64,000 bases of DNA, taken from assembly GCF_921293095.1 (NCBI RefSeq), contig NC_060257.1, forward strand, positions 68,022,472-68,086,471. The letters run 5' to 3'. The stretch is from Ischnura elegans (taxonomy: Eukaryota > Arthropoda > Insecta > Odonata > Coenagrionidae). The position numbers and the translations under genes are program-made. Shown piece after piece: positions 40,401 to 46,356 of the stretch. The notes beneath the pieces were generated by a model. The model did no database searches, was not told the DNA's origin, and was given only the letters and a program-made list of their open reading frames with translations. The first letter of the stretch is position 1. Each line of letters starts with the position of its first letter.

Positions 40401-42603
40401 GATATTAATTTTTTGATTATCTCACAAATTCCTCTCAGAGATGCTCAATATATTTGAGACTTTGGTGAGACATCTTTGAGCACTTTATTGCTCTACATCT
40501 CAATCCAATCTTTACTTATCTCAGTAGCGGATACAGAAAAAACTCAAGGGGGGTACAAAAGATGCCTTGAGTTACCTTTACTCTTATCGTAATAAAAAAT
40601 AATCAAGTCACATGCCAAGTTTAATAAGGTTTACATTAAAGTGATTATGTAAAAATACAAGATAAAGCCATCTATTGATATAAAAAAATTTAAAATTGTG
40701 GTTCTGCAATATTTGGCAATCCCCCTGCACCCTCCATCTGTATCCGCCACTGACTTATTTTCTATAATCCTTTTTTCCTTTGACAGTAAATCATCATGAA
40801 ATCAGAATTGTAGGTACCAACTGTCACTTCTATATAAAGAAGTTCATTTATTTAAGGGTTTAGGTAGATCAGTGTCATTATGATCATCACTGGTGAACAA
40901 TCCTAAGATTGGTTTGTGAAACTCTCCACTCAGTCCTCCAACTAGTTAATCTTTCCACACATATGTATGAATATATTCTCTTTCACATCCTTCTTTACCT
41001 GTTCCATATATTTTGTTTGAGGTCTTCCTTTTCCGTTCTTGTCATTTACTGGTGCCTTAATGATTGCCTTCATCATGCCATATTGTCTCGAGAAATGGCA
41101 CATGGGACTGCTCCATCTTCTTGTAATTGTTTTCATGAGGCTTCTTCTCTTAGGACTTCTCCATTACTAATTCAATCAAACCATTTGAGACTCATCATTC
41201 ATCTGTAGCACCACATTTTAAAGACCTCTGTCCTTGATTTCTCAATGCTGTCATTGTCCACGCCTCACTTCCGTAGAGAGGCATACTCCAAATCTAAGTT
41301 TGGATCGGTGTATTTTTACACATTTTTTAAACATTAATATCAGGCATGGTCGGATCGGATACCACAATTGCGGAAGACATCGGATCTGGATCTGAAATTT
41401 TTAATAATATATTCTGTGAATGCATCGCTCCATAAGGGTGGAAAGAGTTCCGATTCTATCTTCGAATGCACCGTCGTGTGCAATTCTTGTCCTACTCATG
41501 AACCATTTTTTTTTTTTTTTAACTCTCGCAGAGGTTAAGTAACAGAATTTCAGCCATGGAAAATAAAAAAGGCAAAATAAGACTGGCACATAGTGTAACT
41601 CTTCCCAAGAGATTCAACAATCATCAGGAATCTAGGCATTGTAGGATAATAACCACATCAAAAGTAACTACGTCGCAGATTTCAGAAAACCACCCTCGGT
41701 CCATCAGCCCGTGCTGTTATTTTTTTGTTTCCGAAATCACACTGATCTAAATCTTGTCTAAAAATTGTATTCCAAGGAAAATATCAAATTACACGAGAAC
41801 AATTGAAGCGTGTTTCATCCCTACCCTGTCTCACCAACTGACATTTCTTGGCCTACCTGCTTCAATTCTCTGTTTCTAGACAACAAATGCTAGGTGAGGA
41901 ACTTTATGGGCCCAAAGACATCTCAATGGCTTCGACAATTAGAGACATGCACGAGATTTGAAAAAGAATCACACCAAACGCGATGCATTCCTGATGATAT
42001 TTCTGTTTATTGTTCAGCTCTAATTGATTGCCACTATGTTTTCTATTAACAATTAGACTATACCAATATGCAACATTGTCCATACAGCACAATTTTCAAA
42101 TAAACAAGGGCAGCTAATCAACGCGGTGTAAACCCGGAAAACTATCACCAAACAAGCGCAGCATTGACCCCTCAAAAAAGTAGAGACGGATTGGAAACGC
42201 CAACTGCATATATCACGTAGTGCGCCTGGCTTCGCTTTGAAGGCAACGACGTCACTGAAACAAGATCTGCCTGATCCTTGACTGCCTCATATGTAGCCTC
42301 GTTGCTTGAAATACACAAGGAGCATGCTCCTTCCCCTCCACCTCTACGCAATTTTTCTTTATTGTACATTATGCGGTTTATCTTTTTTGTACTTTTAACA
42401 TGGAAGGAAACACTCCCAAATTATGTGGCAGATAAATGAATTATCTATTTCATGAAAGCAGTTCAGAGAATCCTAGCAGTTACATAATTTTTTTCTAAGT
42501 TGATGAATGAGAGGTATTTTTTTTACACATAATACAATTAAAAAATTTCTGCTTACATTTTAGTGAAGCTGCACCTCCAACAGAAGAAATGGAATGTGAA
42601 TGA
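10200..42603 (+). CDS. Tandem caspase: pseudocaspase domain fused to a caspase domain (9 coding exons, 537 aa predicted)
   Basis: Spliced gene: 10200-10425, 13583-13761, 17648-17777, 21777-21933, 25049-25314, 34825-35003, 36751-36964, 40035-40257, 42564-42603. All introns are GT-AG and every junction keeps frame. Caspases are cysteine proteases that cut after aspartate, in apoptosis and immune signalling. Residues 15-231 form a first caspase-like domain ending near QLYL; residues 250-537 form a second. In domain 2 I see S1-pocket Arg279 (LRGSYKD), catalytic His337-Gly338 (STHGS), Cys381 in DACRG, and a small-subunit segment GSFYLQAFC (461-469). In domain 1 the same positions are Thr93-Arg94 and Ile137, so it should be inactive. 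Intron phases 1-0-1-2 repeat in both halves. There is no CARD or DED prodomain. A regulatory or intramolecular-dimer role for domain 1 is inference. I do not recall a named insect family with this layout. Two separate genes remain possible, but the exon 4 to exon 5 splice is clean. Confidence 0.85.
10629..11356 (+). mobile_element. Truncated Penelope-like element with inverted pLTR arms and GIY-YIG endonuclease end
   Basis: A 12-bp direct repeat CAGCACTATCTT (10617-10628 and 11357-11368) flanks it. Arms of about 240 bp (10660-10899 and 11120-11355) are near-perfect inverted repeats. Between and into the right arm, the + frame (10900-11217) encodes YIGETCRSMKVRIQEHRRA, then IAEHAWSEPGH, ENRYYPRLIKEAIEI and a short tail: this is the GIY-YIG endonuclease of Penelope-like retroelements (Y-I-G, the R of the helix, and the downstream Glu in the EAIEI region are present). 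The reverse transcriptase is absent, so it is a 5'-truncated copy. The arms are the pseudo-LTRs typical of the group. It lies 200 bp into intron 1 of the caspase gene. Confidence 0.85.
11369..13582. other. Caspase intron 1, remainder
   Basis: AT-rich, no repeat or coding signal recognised. A long T-rich stretch lies near 13020-13140. Confidence 0.5.
13583..13761 (+). CDS. Caspase gene exon 2: pseudocaspase large subunit, catalytic His lost
   Basis: Residue 76 is split with exon 1; residues 77-135 follow. The acceptor is the TTTACAG ending at 13582, chosen because its two extra bases complete the phase-1 codon, giving Val as in the matching exon of domain 2. CLWVFVFTTRD takes the place of the usual strand plus S-H-G motif: Thr93 and Arg94 stand where His and Gly should be. 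LWHPFTAENC and the end GAPKLFFVE are classic caspase large-subunit sequence just before the cysteine box. It has 59 whole codons, exactly like exon 6, so the two align without gaps. Donor E|GTGAGT, phase 0. Confidence 0.88.
13762..14103. repeat. Intron-2 segment, copy 1 of a direct duplication
   Basis: Begins right at the exon 2 donor. Shares order and wording with 16898-17237 over about 335 bp: AACTTTTAGTGGTAATGAGATG, GACTTTACCAGTC, GGGAAGCTTCTCT, TCAATGTTTCCCATTTGTATTTT. Moderate divergence suggests an old duplication. Confidence 0.8.
14528..15107. mobile_element. Foldback element with about 85-bp inverted ends, interrupted by a second element
   Basis: Left arm from CCTCAAGATCTCGTTCAAG through GGCGATAGGAAATGGATAC to GCCGCCAACGC is matched in reverse at 15022-15107. 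The centre holds a different miniature element at 14726-14948. Confidence 0.8.
14726..14948. mobile_element. Miniature element with AGGC(T/C)GTTTTACACG ends
   Basis: Inverted ends AGGCTGTTTTACACGGAGCACG and GTGCCACGTGTAAAACGGCCT. Relatives: a similar two-ended copy at about 58539-58782, and a single end at 50502. The internal TCGCATCCACGCATTCTCGCA is shared with the 58.6-kb copy (reversed). Confidence 0.75.
15108..15635. other. Intron 2, nothing recognised
   Basis: No ORF or repeat with support. Purine-rich GGGAAAGGGGAGAGACAG near 15450. Confidence 0.4.
15636..16400. mobile_element. Cluster of three tRNA-derived SINE copies
   Basis: One copy on the minus strand (head at about 15645-15705, B box GGTTCGATTCCC) and two on the plus strand (heads at about 15945-16015 and 16242-16312). 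Heads read TAGCGTAGTGGTCTG (A-box region) and, after a CCCGGAAACCCAAAGGTC segment, a decayed B box. The two plus copies lie in a direct duplication of about 296 bp that also contains ATTGCCATCCTTGATGGACC and AGTACCATGAGCCTCGG. CDS-like ORFs here are chance. Confidence 0.75.
16401..16897. other. Intron 2, purine-rich segment with an open frame of unknown meaning
   Basis: A 103-residue open frame (16464-16775) is rich in Gly, Glu and Lys and has no motif I recognise. It lacks a good start and does not fit the caspase reading frame. Confidence 0.3.
16898..17237. repeat. Intron-2 segment, copy 2 of a direct duplication
   Basis: Second copy of the sequence that follows the exon 2 donor at 13762. 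The stretch just upstream (16780-16897) shows no readable copy of exon 2, so any duplicated exon has decayed. Confidence 0.8.
17648..17777 (+). CDS. Caspase gene exon 3: lacks the QACRG box; start of pseudocaspase small subunit
   Basis: Residues 136-178 plus one base. In an active caspase this exon would open with ACRG after the preceding Q or D; here it opens TITEEED, so the nucleophile position is Ile137. The end, LPASVDIMLALFKRHG, aligns with domain 2 EIPNGSDILIGQATLRN, the first strand of the small subunit, with the same phase-1 donor (G|GTATGT). It has 43 codons against 71 in exon 7; the loss lies in the intersubunit linker, which here has few Asp residues and may not be processed. I found no separate cysteine-box exon by eye in the intron before it. 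Confidence 0.82.
17778..18544. other. Intron 3, first part, nothing recognised
   Basis: AT-rich with no repeat recognised. Confidence 0.4.
18750..19263 (+). mobile_element. 3' end of a CR1/L2/Jockey-type LINE
   Basis: The plus frames read VRPHLEYG, then LNKIRRKAAWFVKNYYG, then WEPLETRRLRARLSLFEQL and NSFFPRTMKGL: the C-terminal part of the reverse-transcriptase ORF common in arthropod LINEs, with at least one stop. It ends in an AGTATGTAGATGTAGAT-type simple tail, typical of CR1/L2-like 3' ends. Confidence 0.75.
19348..20052. mobile_element. hAT-type non-autonomous element, family F, copy 1 (705 bp)
   Basis: Perfect 8-bp duplication CAGTCCAG (19340-19347 and 20053-20060). Ends CAGTGGCGGCGCGTGCG and CAGCCGCCACTG. 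A second copy lies in reverse at 37479-38233, in intron 7 of the same gene. No transposase. Confidence 0.9.
20063..20406. mobile_element. Miniature element with GCCAAGAGTTGTCCGTTG ends
   Basis: Left end GGCAAGAGTTGTCCGTTGGC and right end TGTCAACGGACAACTCTTGGC are inverted. It abuts the right duplication of the hAT copy. The 73-residue minus ORF inside is rejected. Confidence 0.7.
20936..21226. mobile_element. Degraded family A hAT-type element
   Basis: Contains the family A core (AAAATCATGAATTTCC, AGATTTCTTTGAAAAATGGAG) and C-rich terminal blocks; ends decayed to GGTAGGTGGCATAGGGAG and GGGCTACCCTACTG. Confidence 0.65.
21227..21592. mobile_element. hAT-type element with CAGGGGTCTCCAAACTTTT ends
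   Basis: Left CAGGGGTCTCCAAACTTTTC, right GGCCATAGTTTGAAGAACCC. This end sequence resembles the Charlie-like hAT termini found widely in animals. About 366 bp, no ORF. It starts exactly at the end of the family A copy. Confidence 0.65.
21777..21933 (+). CDS. Caspase gene exon 4: end of pseudocaspase small subunit
   Basis: Residue 179 is split; residues 180-230 follow, then two bases (phase 2). NKSMAYLIAKELES aligns with EKGSFYLQAFCNKLVN of domain 2, the GSW-helix region of the small subunit, but the substrate-binding loop before it is missing. The end TTTICKQLYL resembles the final strand of caspase small subunits (typically ending in a KxLYF-like motif), so the first domain is complete. The donor CT|GTAAGC continues in frame to exon 5, arguing that translation goes on into a second domain instead of ending here. 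Confidence 0.83.
22104..22150. repeat. Short palindrome (AAGGCACCTTTAA arms)
   Basis: AAGGCACCTTTAA on the left pairs with TTTAAGGTGCCTT on the right, with GGTACC repeated in the loop. Lies about 170 bp into intron 4. Confidence 0.6.
22205..23684 (-). pseudogene. Decayed LINE reverse transcriptase, minus strand
   Basis: Frame-shifted pieces of one ORF. From 5' to 3' on the minus strand: SIEKRAEEFLDEDQFVV (about 23390), EKAFDNVEWN (about 23235), GKGVRQGC (about 23090), LLFADNIALIAE (about 22930, where the catalytic Y/F-A-D-D has become FADN), FLCGSEAWTL and RLEAFEMWCYHRMM (about 22580), and a 3' part with KGQPRMSYIGQV. This is the non-LTR reverse transcriptase type with a Trp-rich C-terminal segment common in arthropods. 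Multiple frameshifts and the changed catalytic site make it dead. The 5' side is cut by the TTAA element at 23686. Confidence 0.85.
23690..24523. mobile_element. piggyBac-like non-autonomous element (TTAA flanks, 834 bp)
   Basis: Exact TTAA at 23686-23689 and 24524-24527; ends CCCTTTCGAGACCG and GGTAGGGAAAAGG. CpG-rich ends around an AT-rich centre. Near the right end the palindrome CGTATATATACG appears three times within about 100 bp (near 24405, 24451 and 24495). Inserted into the LINE relic. Confidence 0.75.
24528..25048. other. Intron 4, last part
   Basis: AT-rich. Contains an ATG at 24966 that is in frame with exon 5 (see exon 5). No TATA or initiator motif stands out. Confidence 0.4.
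25049..25314 (+). CDS. Caspase gene exon 5: interdomain linker and start of the second caspase domain
   Basis: Residue 231 is split; residues 232-319 follow, then one base (phase 1). Residues 232-252 are a linker with no recognised domain. KRVAYSFIFRDF (258-269) is the first core strand; LRGSYKD (278-284) carries Arg279 in the place of the S1-pocket Arg of the usual R-x-G-T-D motif; MKSMNFEYEDC and the following helix match caspase large subunits. The reading frame is also open upstream to an ATG at 24966, and another ATG lies at 25059, so a shorter protein holding only domain 2 could start here from an internal promoter. Donor A|GTATGT. Confidence 0.87.
25315..26049. other. Intron 5, first part, nothing recognised
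   Basis: AT-rich with no repeat recognised. Confidence 0.4.
26167..26331. repeat. Long inverted repeat, about 70-bp arms
   Basis: TGTATTTCCTTTGTATTC, CATACATATGTAAAAGTGG and GTTACACGATAAATACATTTG on the left are matched in reverse on the right with few mismatches, around a 24-bp loop. Could form a cruciform or a long RNA hairpin. Confidence 0.8.
26985..29810 (+). other. Candidate small spliced transcription unit inside intron 5
   Basis: Possible exons: a segment ending ATTAAG|GTAAGG at 27111; 27857-27957 (acceptor CCCAG, donor CCGAG|GTAAGG) containing ATGGATTACGG at 27896; and a last exon from 29556 (acceptor TTTCAG) with TGC TAA at 29632-29637 and AATAAA near 29802. The splice joins MDYGKDDEAKPEDQVELLIP in frame to RKWLIVQSWF and so on, for roughly 48 residues. 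No homology recognised; it may be a transposon transcript or chance. Confidence 0.25.
28147..29162. mobile_element. 1-kb DNA element with CCCAGATAGCACA / TGTGCTAGCTGGG ends, copy 1
   Basis: Inverted 13-bp ends. Nearly identical over its whole length to 30060-31077. Contains at 28550-28621 a minus-strand tRNA-like segment (A box TGGTGTAGTAGTTAGCGAG, B box GTTCGGTTCC), so a SINE sits inside or its promoter was captured. Single ends of the same family occur at 29328-29341 and 36688-36701. Confidence 0.75.
29925..30056. repeat. About 130-bp repeat on both sides of element copy 2
   Basis: The block with TATTCAGATTTCCAATTTG and CGTGAAATATACAGACG recurs at 31080-31205 in the same orientation; the 1-kb element lies exactly between the two. 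Confidence 0.75.
30060..31077. mobile_element. 1-kb DNA element with CCCAGATAGCACA / TGTGCTAGCTGGG ends, copy 2
   Basis: Second copy, about 1018 bp, differing from the first by scattered substitutions only. The internal tRNA-like segment lies at about 30463-30535. The high similarity points to recent movement or duplication. Confidence 0.75.
31388..31546. mobile_element. Short inverted-repeat element (about 160 bp)
   Basis: ACCATAGAGTAAGTATAT near 31389 is matched by ATATACTTACTCTATGGTAT near 31530. Non-coding. Confidence 0.6.
31547..32496. other. Intron 5, nothing recognised
   Basis: No supported feature. A 64-residue open frame at 32293 has no motif. Confidence 0.4.
32497..34372. repeat. 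Inverted-repeat-bounded region with minisatellite left arm
   Basis: Left: 32497-32735 has AAGTAAAAATTTCTCCCTTG followed by about seven irregular copies of AGACTGAAACTCCCTTG. Right: 34290-34372 holds the reverse pattern (CAGTTTTCAC, TTTCAGCCCAG, CAAGGGAAAAATTTTTACTT). The 1.9-kb region may be a single mobile element with degenerate repeated termini. Confidence 0.5.
33430..34440 (+). other. Open frames of unknown origin between the inverted repeats
   Basis: Higher GC than the surroundings. Frames include KRSSKSLNLPGLKHEF and MAKHMEEINMPSEKL (33442-33753) and MLAKLTMGSTRAAREKQFKF and MRERGYPNAAAALW (33951-34439). The latter runs into the inverted repeat, so its end is not coding. I recognise no domain; a decayed transposon ORF or retrocopy is possible. 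Confidence 0.25.
34577..34710. mobile_element. Fragment of hAT-type family B
   Basis: A C run, then AGAGCTCAGAGAATTTTTTAAG, TTAATCCATTTCACTTAATTGG and ATAAAATATCCCTCA, as in the intact copies at 46056, 46943 and 55435. Both termini are missing. Confidence 0.75.
34825..35003 (+). CDS. Caspase gene exon 6: large subunit with catalytic His337
   Basis: Residue 320 is split; residues 321-379 follow, ending in phase 0. DCVMIFVSTHGSTRNG contains the catalytic His-Gly pair on the expected strand. LPLSEIVRPFKESK and GFRGKPKIFIVD match the large-subunit segment that leads to the cysteine box (the human caspase-3 equivalent is GKPKLFIIQ). His337 to Cys381 is 44 residues, close to the 42 of caspase-3. 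The codon count is identical to exon 2. The acceptor is TTTTCAG ending at 34824; the donor is D|GTAAGT. Confidence 0.9.
35004..35776. other. Intron 6, first part, nothing recognised
   Basis: No supported repeat; GAGTCTCCAAATTGG at about 35323 is a possible hAT relic. Confidence 0.4.
35777..36590. mobile_element. pogo/Tc1-mariner-like non-autonomous element (814 bp)
   Basis: Flanked by TA on both sides (35775-35776, 36591-36592). Ends CAGTGAGTCCTCGTTTAACG and CGTAGAACGAGGACTCACTG; subterminal ACGTTA-TCGCGAAATGACG motifs repeat. End sequence and TA duplication resemble pogo/Tigger-type elements. No transposase ORF. Confidence 0.8.
36751..36964 (+). CDS. Caspase gene exon 7: cysteine box DACRG, intersubunit linker, start of small subunit
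   Basis: Residues 380-450 plus one base. Opens ACRG, which with Asp379 of exon 6 gives DACRG in place of the common QACRG; Cys381 is the predicted nucleophile. A Lys/Glu-rich linker of about 50 residues follows, with Asp416 in EKSD as a possible processing site (inference), then EIPNGSDILIGQATLRN, the first small-subunit strand. Cys is frequent in the linker (C385, C397, C401, C425). Donor A|GTGAGT, phase 1, same as exon 3. Confidence 0.9.
36965..37478. other. Intron 7, first part
   Basis: A short imperfect repeat ACTGCCATC(T/G)ATGTGT lies near 37420-37460. Otherwise nothing recognised. Confidence 0.4.
37479..38233. mobile_element. hAT-type non-autonomous element, family F, copy 2 (reverse)
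   Basis: Flanks CAACACAC / CAACACAG (7 of 8). Ends CAGTGGCAACTGGTGG and GCACGCGCCTCCACTG. Reverse orientation relative to 19348-20052; internal landmarks such as CATATCACTGGTA and TCGCATTTTCGG-like blocks are shared. It includes a small local duplication (AAGGTGATAAATGGTGATAC). Confidence 0.85.
38234..39055. other. Intron 7; short GC-rich repeat fragment of family G
   Basis: 38795-38888 (GGGGGCCCCCTAAGG, CTGGTCAGACCGCCC) is the reverse of a segment at 44886-44990. The rest is unassigned. Confidence 0.45.
39060..39811. mobile_element. piggyBac-like foldback element, nearly one perfect palindrome (752 bp)
   Basis: TTAA flanks at 39056-39059 and 39812-39815; ends CCCTTTCACTGCTG and CAGCAGTGAAAGGG. 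From about 39220 to 39640 the two halves are almost exact reverse complements (for example CGGAGGTAGGGCCCCCGCTGG on the right against its complement on the left), meeting at about 39440. Open frames on both strands are mirror images of each other and not genes. Confidence 0.85.
40035..40257 (+). CDS. Caspase gene exon 8: small subunit
   Basis: Residue 451 is split; residues 452-524 follow, then two bases (phase 2, as in exon 4). SEKGSFYLQAFCNKL matches the canonical small-subunit motif GSWFIQxLC. The substrate-binding loop that normally reads S-W-R just before it reads A454-F455-H456 here, so the usual Arg is replaced. The remainder, with an unusual VFTSSFRKICALLK ending, is the last helix and strand. 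The acceptor CAG at 40034 and the donor AG|GTAGGT fit. The longer ORF upstream of the acceptor is intronic. Confidence 0.88.
40522..40752. mobile_element. hAT-type miniature element, family C, copy 1
   Basis: Flanks ACTTATCT / ACTTATTT (7 of 8). Ends CAGTAGCGGATACAG and CTGTATCCGCCACTG. Core GTGGTTCTGCAATATTTGGC. Relatives: 46690-46912 (truncated) and 59123-60577 (reversed and interrupted). Confidence 0.85.
40890..41290 (-). pseudogene. LINE C-terminal relic, minus strand
   Basis: GKGRPQTKYMEQVKKDVKEN and the downstream CVWSMPLYGSEAWT-like coding traces match the same 3' segment as the LINE at 22205-22600, heavily mutated. Confidence 0.6.
41291..42563. other. Intron 8, nothing else recognised
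   Basis: A GGATCGGAT-type short repeat lies near 41350-41395, and a long T run before CTCTCGCAG at 41530 looks like an acceptor, but no frame follows it. Confidence 0.4.
42564..42603 (+). CDS. Caspase gene exon 9: C-terminal tail and stop
   Basis: Completes Ser525, then adds 12 residues (EAAPPTEEMECE) and TGA at 42601-42603. The acceptor is TTTTAG ending at 42563. Too short to find by ORF scanning; chosen because it is the first acceptor after exon 8 that I found which completes the phase-2 codon and gives a short acidic tail. No canonical AATAAA was seen in the next 500 bases; an ATTAAA near 43078 is a possible poly(A) signal. The tail has no counterpart in domain 1. Confidence 0.65.
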
Positions 42604-43873
42604 TGGATATGAACCCAGTTGGACATTTACATCAGGGAAAGGATTTTTTAATGGAGTTCATGCACTTACCTCTCTGTTCTGAGCCCTTTTGGAAGATTAA
42701 TACAACTAACACTTGGGCTAACGTGGAGGAGTGTACCATGAGGCTTTTATCAATCACTAAACTGCTCATGTAACTGAGCACTAAATGTTTTTTGAAGCGA
42801 TTAAAACCAGTTTTCATTGCAGTGTCTTAATTCAGCAAAAGACGAGACAGAATTAGATTGACAGATAAGAAGTGATAGTGTGAAGTGGCTCGTGAGTCAA
42901 ATGCTGGGAGGACACACTCCACTGGGGAGGGGGGGGGGGTCAAAATTTTTGAATATTTTGTGTATTTTAGTGAGTTTTCATGGCAATCTAGAGTACCATT
43001 ATGACTCACTTATACTCAAAACAATCATTAACACTAAAACACCAACTTGATTAACTCAGATACAACTAGGCCTATTTACATTAAAACAATTTACACATAA
43101 TAAGTCAACTGGTCACCAAAACAAGGTATTCTGCAACACTGCAACACCAAGATTATACCGCCGCATCAGCATGCTGGGTGGTGCGGCGATGTCATATCAC
43201 TAGATACGTCGCTCTGCGCATGCTCAGGCAGCATCCCAAGACTTCCATAAGGCGCATGCTTAGACGCGTCATAGCATCAGCAGCCCCCACCACTGCCACT
43301 CTTCATATAACTGCATGGTGATGGATTGGGACGTTCTGGCCAGTGCCCCACGGCTACAAATACCGACTTCTTGAACTAATTTTGTGTGTTTTTCCTATAT
43401 TTTTGATGTATCCGATTGAAAAAAACACTTTTGTGAATTTGAAGTATAATTAAAATTGAATGGGTGTACATATTTTTTTCCTTTTTTAATTTTTTGGGAG
43501 GTGCGGCATCCAAGAGTCCTTACGGGCAAGCTGCCACTGGAAGAACTGACATCCCGGCACCGCTGTACAGTAAAAACACTTCCAATAACACTAAGTAGTA
43601 CCACCATACAGCTAACAGATTACACATTTCAATATATGTAACACTCCTCCTTAATCTGATTGCTGTATCAAACCTAACATTAGAAACAACATTGTTAAAC
43701 TTAATTTTATACAATGGCTTTGTGAACAAATCTGCACATCATTACCTGCATGGCAATGAAATAATGAGCCAAAAATTTAGCCATATTTGGAATGCCCAAA
43801 AATTCCATCCATTGTACTATATTTCTCATGATTTTGAATTTATTCCACGTTTTATATTTTACTTATTCAGAAT
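42604..43873. other. Caspase 3' UTR and downstream DNA
   Basis: The 3' UTR probably lies in the first 0.5 kb (ATTAAA near 43078). A G run at 42926-42941 and a CpG-containing patch near 43150-43280 were noted, without a gene. Confidence 0.4.
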
Positions 43874-44138
43874 CAGGGATGCCCAGTTACAAAAAAAATA
43901 TTGGGGGGGGGGCCTAACCGGGGATCATGCCCCGGGAAATTATATATGTAGCGAGTTTTAAGTTTTTTACGCATTTTAGAAGAGTCACATGATCAACATT
44001 AGAACCCTGATAACTTAAATCTCGATATCTGGACACTCAAGGGATAATCGGCAAGCCTGACACTTTTTTTCCTCACACCCATAATGAATTTTTGAGGGGG
44101 CTCGGGCCCCCTCAAGCCCCATGGAGTTGGCGCCACTG
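43874..44138. mobile_element. hAT-type miniature element, family H, copy 1
   Basis: Ends CAGGGATGCCCAGTTAC and GTTGGCGCCACTG; core TTTTAAGTTTTTTACGC, GATCAACATTAGAACCC and GGGGGCTCGGGCCCCC shared with 48935 and 50122. Flanking duplication poor. Confidence 0.75.
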
Positions 44139-44879
44139 TTTATCATTGGAATTATAATAAAAAGTTTACTTAACCTTAAACATGGACAACGAGGCATTAA
44201 TTAACAATGGACCATATCCTCCTCATGGTACTGTAACTTTGACATTTGATGACAATGACCACTTTGGCTTCCTTGATATGTTTGTGTATTGTGGAAAACA
44301 TAGCCTGCACCAAATCAGAGTGCCACTGTTACTTTCATGTGGTAAAGTAAAATGTTTCTTTATTTGCTCAGTAGTCATGTGGTAGATCCTGGTGAAATCC
44401 TTTTGAGCTCAATGCTTGTCTCATATTCCGTCCGCACTTGGCTGGAACTTGAAAGAGCTATAGATATTCCGGACATTTCGTAATTAAACAAAATAGTGGA
44501 CTGTACAAAAAAAAGAAAATTTGCTGAGAGCACTGAGTGATTTACCCCAAGTTATAGGCTCTACCATCAGCACGCGTCAGGCATCTTTATGGTTCGATGA
44601 TAGTACGGTGAGTCGGCCAGTGAGGCCGGGTTTGTAGCCTCATTAACCCTGGAAAACATTAGATAGCCAAAACATTTACCGACAGGTGTCTGGATAAGGA
44701 GCAAATACATCACTTCCCTTCTTTAGGCCATAAAAAGAAACTAGATCAGAGAATTATTCATTATAGAATTATTCGTTAGAGAAAATTCTAGACCAGAGAA
44801 TTAATCTTTAGAGAAATTCTCTACTCCAAACCAGAGAATTTGCCATGATGATTCAAAGGGGAGTGATTCAATTGGTCCA
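44139..44879. other. Unassigned DNA
   Basis: Repeated AGAGAATTATTC-type short units near 44740-44840. No gene. Confidence 0.4.
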
Positions 44880-45440
44880 TTCTTGATGGGTGCGGTCTGG
44901 CCACGTCAGCTGGTCAGCAATTGCTGGGGGCGCTGAGCTTAGGGGGCCCCCACAATGTTTGCGTATATCCTGAAGCATATATGAGAGGTGAAATGAAGAA
45001 AGGCTCAGATTACTTCATTATATCATTACTTCCACCATTTTTTTTTGGCAATTATAAAATACTAAGTTTTCATCAATTGGCTTTGTTTACAACATACTCA
45101 GTGTAAGGAAGTCATATATGTAAAAATAAATAAAATAAAGCCAGATGAATAAAGGTAACCTGATTTTTTGTTGCAAGGGTTATTTGAATAGCTATTTTAG
45201 AGTTCATTTATATTTGTATTATTAAATTTTTCAAGCAGTGAAATTTTTCTATCACTTTTCACATTATTATTTTCTCACAAAATTTTTATCAACTTTCAGC
45301 TAGTTTTCAAGAGCCAGAATAGCATTAAAATCCATTTCCTGGCATACAACTTCCTAAAATTTTCCTGGGGAGGCCCCCATTCACCCCAGACCACCCCTGA
45401 GTCTTGGGCGGGACCAGTTGGTCTCGTTGAACTCCTTTCG
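44880..45440. repeat. Dispersed repeat family G
   Basis: GC-rich ends (GCGGTCTGGCCACG, TTAGGGGGCCCCCAC; then CCCCAGACCACCCCTGAG) around an AT-rich middle. Related to 38795-38888 (reversed) and 49978-50121 (partial). Confidence 0.5.
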
Positions 45441-45450
45441 TGGTTTGGAC

Positions 45451-45747
45451 ATAGGCGTACCCAGCAGGGGGGGGCAGGAGGTGGCAGCTGACCCCCCCTA
45501 GAAGCAAAAGTAAATGTAGTTCAAGACAAAACCTTCGAACAAATTTTCTTTAAATCCAAGAAAAGTGATATTAGCATAAAACATGTAGTTAAAATATAAA
45601 TATTTTATTTTTCAGCAAACAATTAAAAAACTAACAAAGTGCTGTTATAATTTTCTTGGCGTTTTATTTTCTTTAACTTTTTCTTTGTTGCAACTTGAAC
45701 AACCACTGCTTCCCCCCTTTTGGTTTGGATCTTGGGTATGCCTCTGA
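45451..45747. mobile_element. hAT-type miniature element, family K, copy 1
   Basis: Flanks GTTTGGAC / GTTTGGAG (7 of 8). Ends ATAGGCGTACCCAGC and TTGGGTATGCCTCTG; core CCCCCCTAGAAG, CAACAAATTTTCTTT. Second copy at 56777-57080. Confidence 0.75.
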
Positions 45748-46055
45748 GTTTGGAGGAAAGCCATTACATGCAGAATGCTCCAATACAGTTCAATTCTATG
45801 TTTTCTTTTTTTCCCTCTGCCGTTTAGGCTTGTACAAGACAGTGGTTGATTAAAGGGGATATTGAAGCACTTAGCTGTGAAAATTCTTTTTCAGCAGACC
45901 TGTTTTTTCGAGCCCTGAGGACCACTTCCAAGACTTTCATCAAATATTGTTTTGGGGCCACTGTTTCAAATATATCTTGAGCAAGGTTTTTAATAAATTT
46001 TATGGAAATCATTGTCATTCATTCATTTTACAATCTCAGGATTGGTTCACTGAAA

Positions 46056-46356
46056 CAGTGGCGCAGCGAGGGGGGTGTGTTGGGGGATAAAACCCTCCCC
46101 AGAGCTCAAAGAAATTTTTAAGTTTAATCCATTTTACTTAATTGGATTAATATTACTCATAGAATAATGTAAAAAATAATAAAATATCACTCAGAAGGGT
46201 GTAAAACTCACCATCTTGAATCATTTACCTTAAAATTCCGCAATTTATTAATATCGCATCTCCCGCTTCCCCTGGAGGATATTCCATGCCCCCAAACTCC
46301 CCAGTATTAGTTGTGCCTAAAACCACCGCTAGACTTAATTACTAGCTGTGCCCCTG
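46056..46356. mobile_element. hAT-type miniature element, family B, copy 1
   Basis: Perfect 8-bp duplication CACTGAAA. Ends CAGTGGCGCAGCGAGG and CTAGCTGTGCCCCTG; core TTAATCCATTTTACTTAATTGG. Confidence 0.9.
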
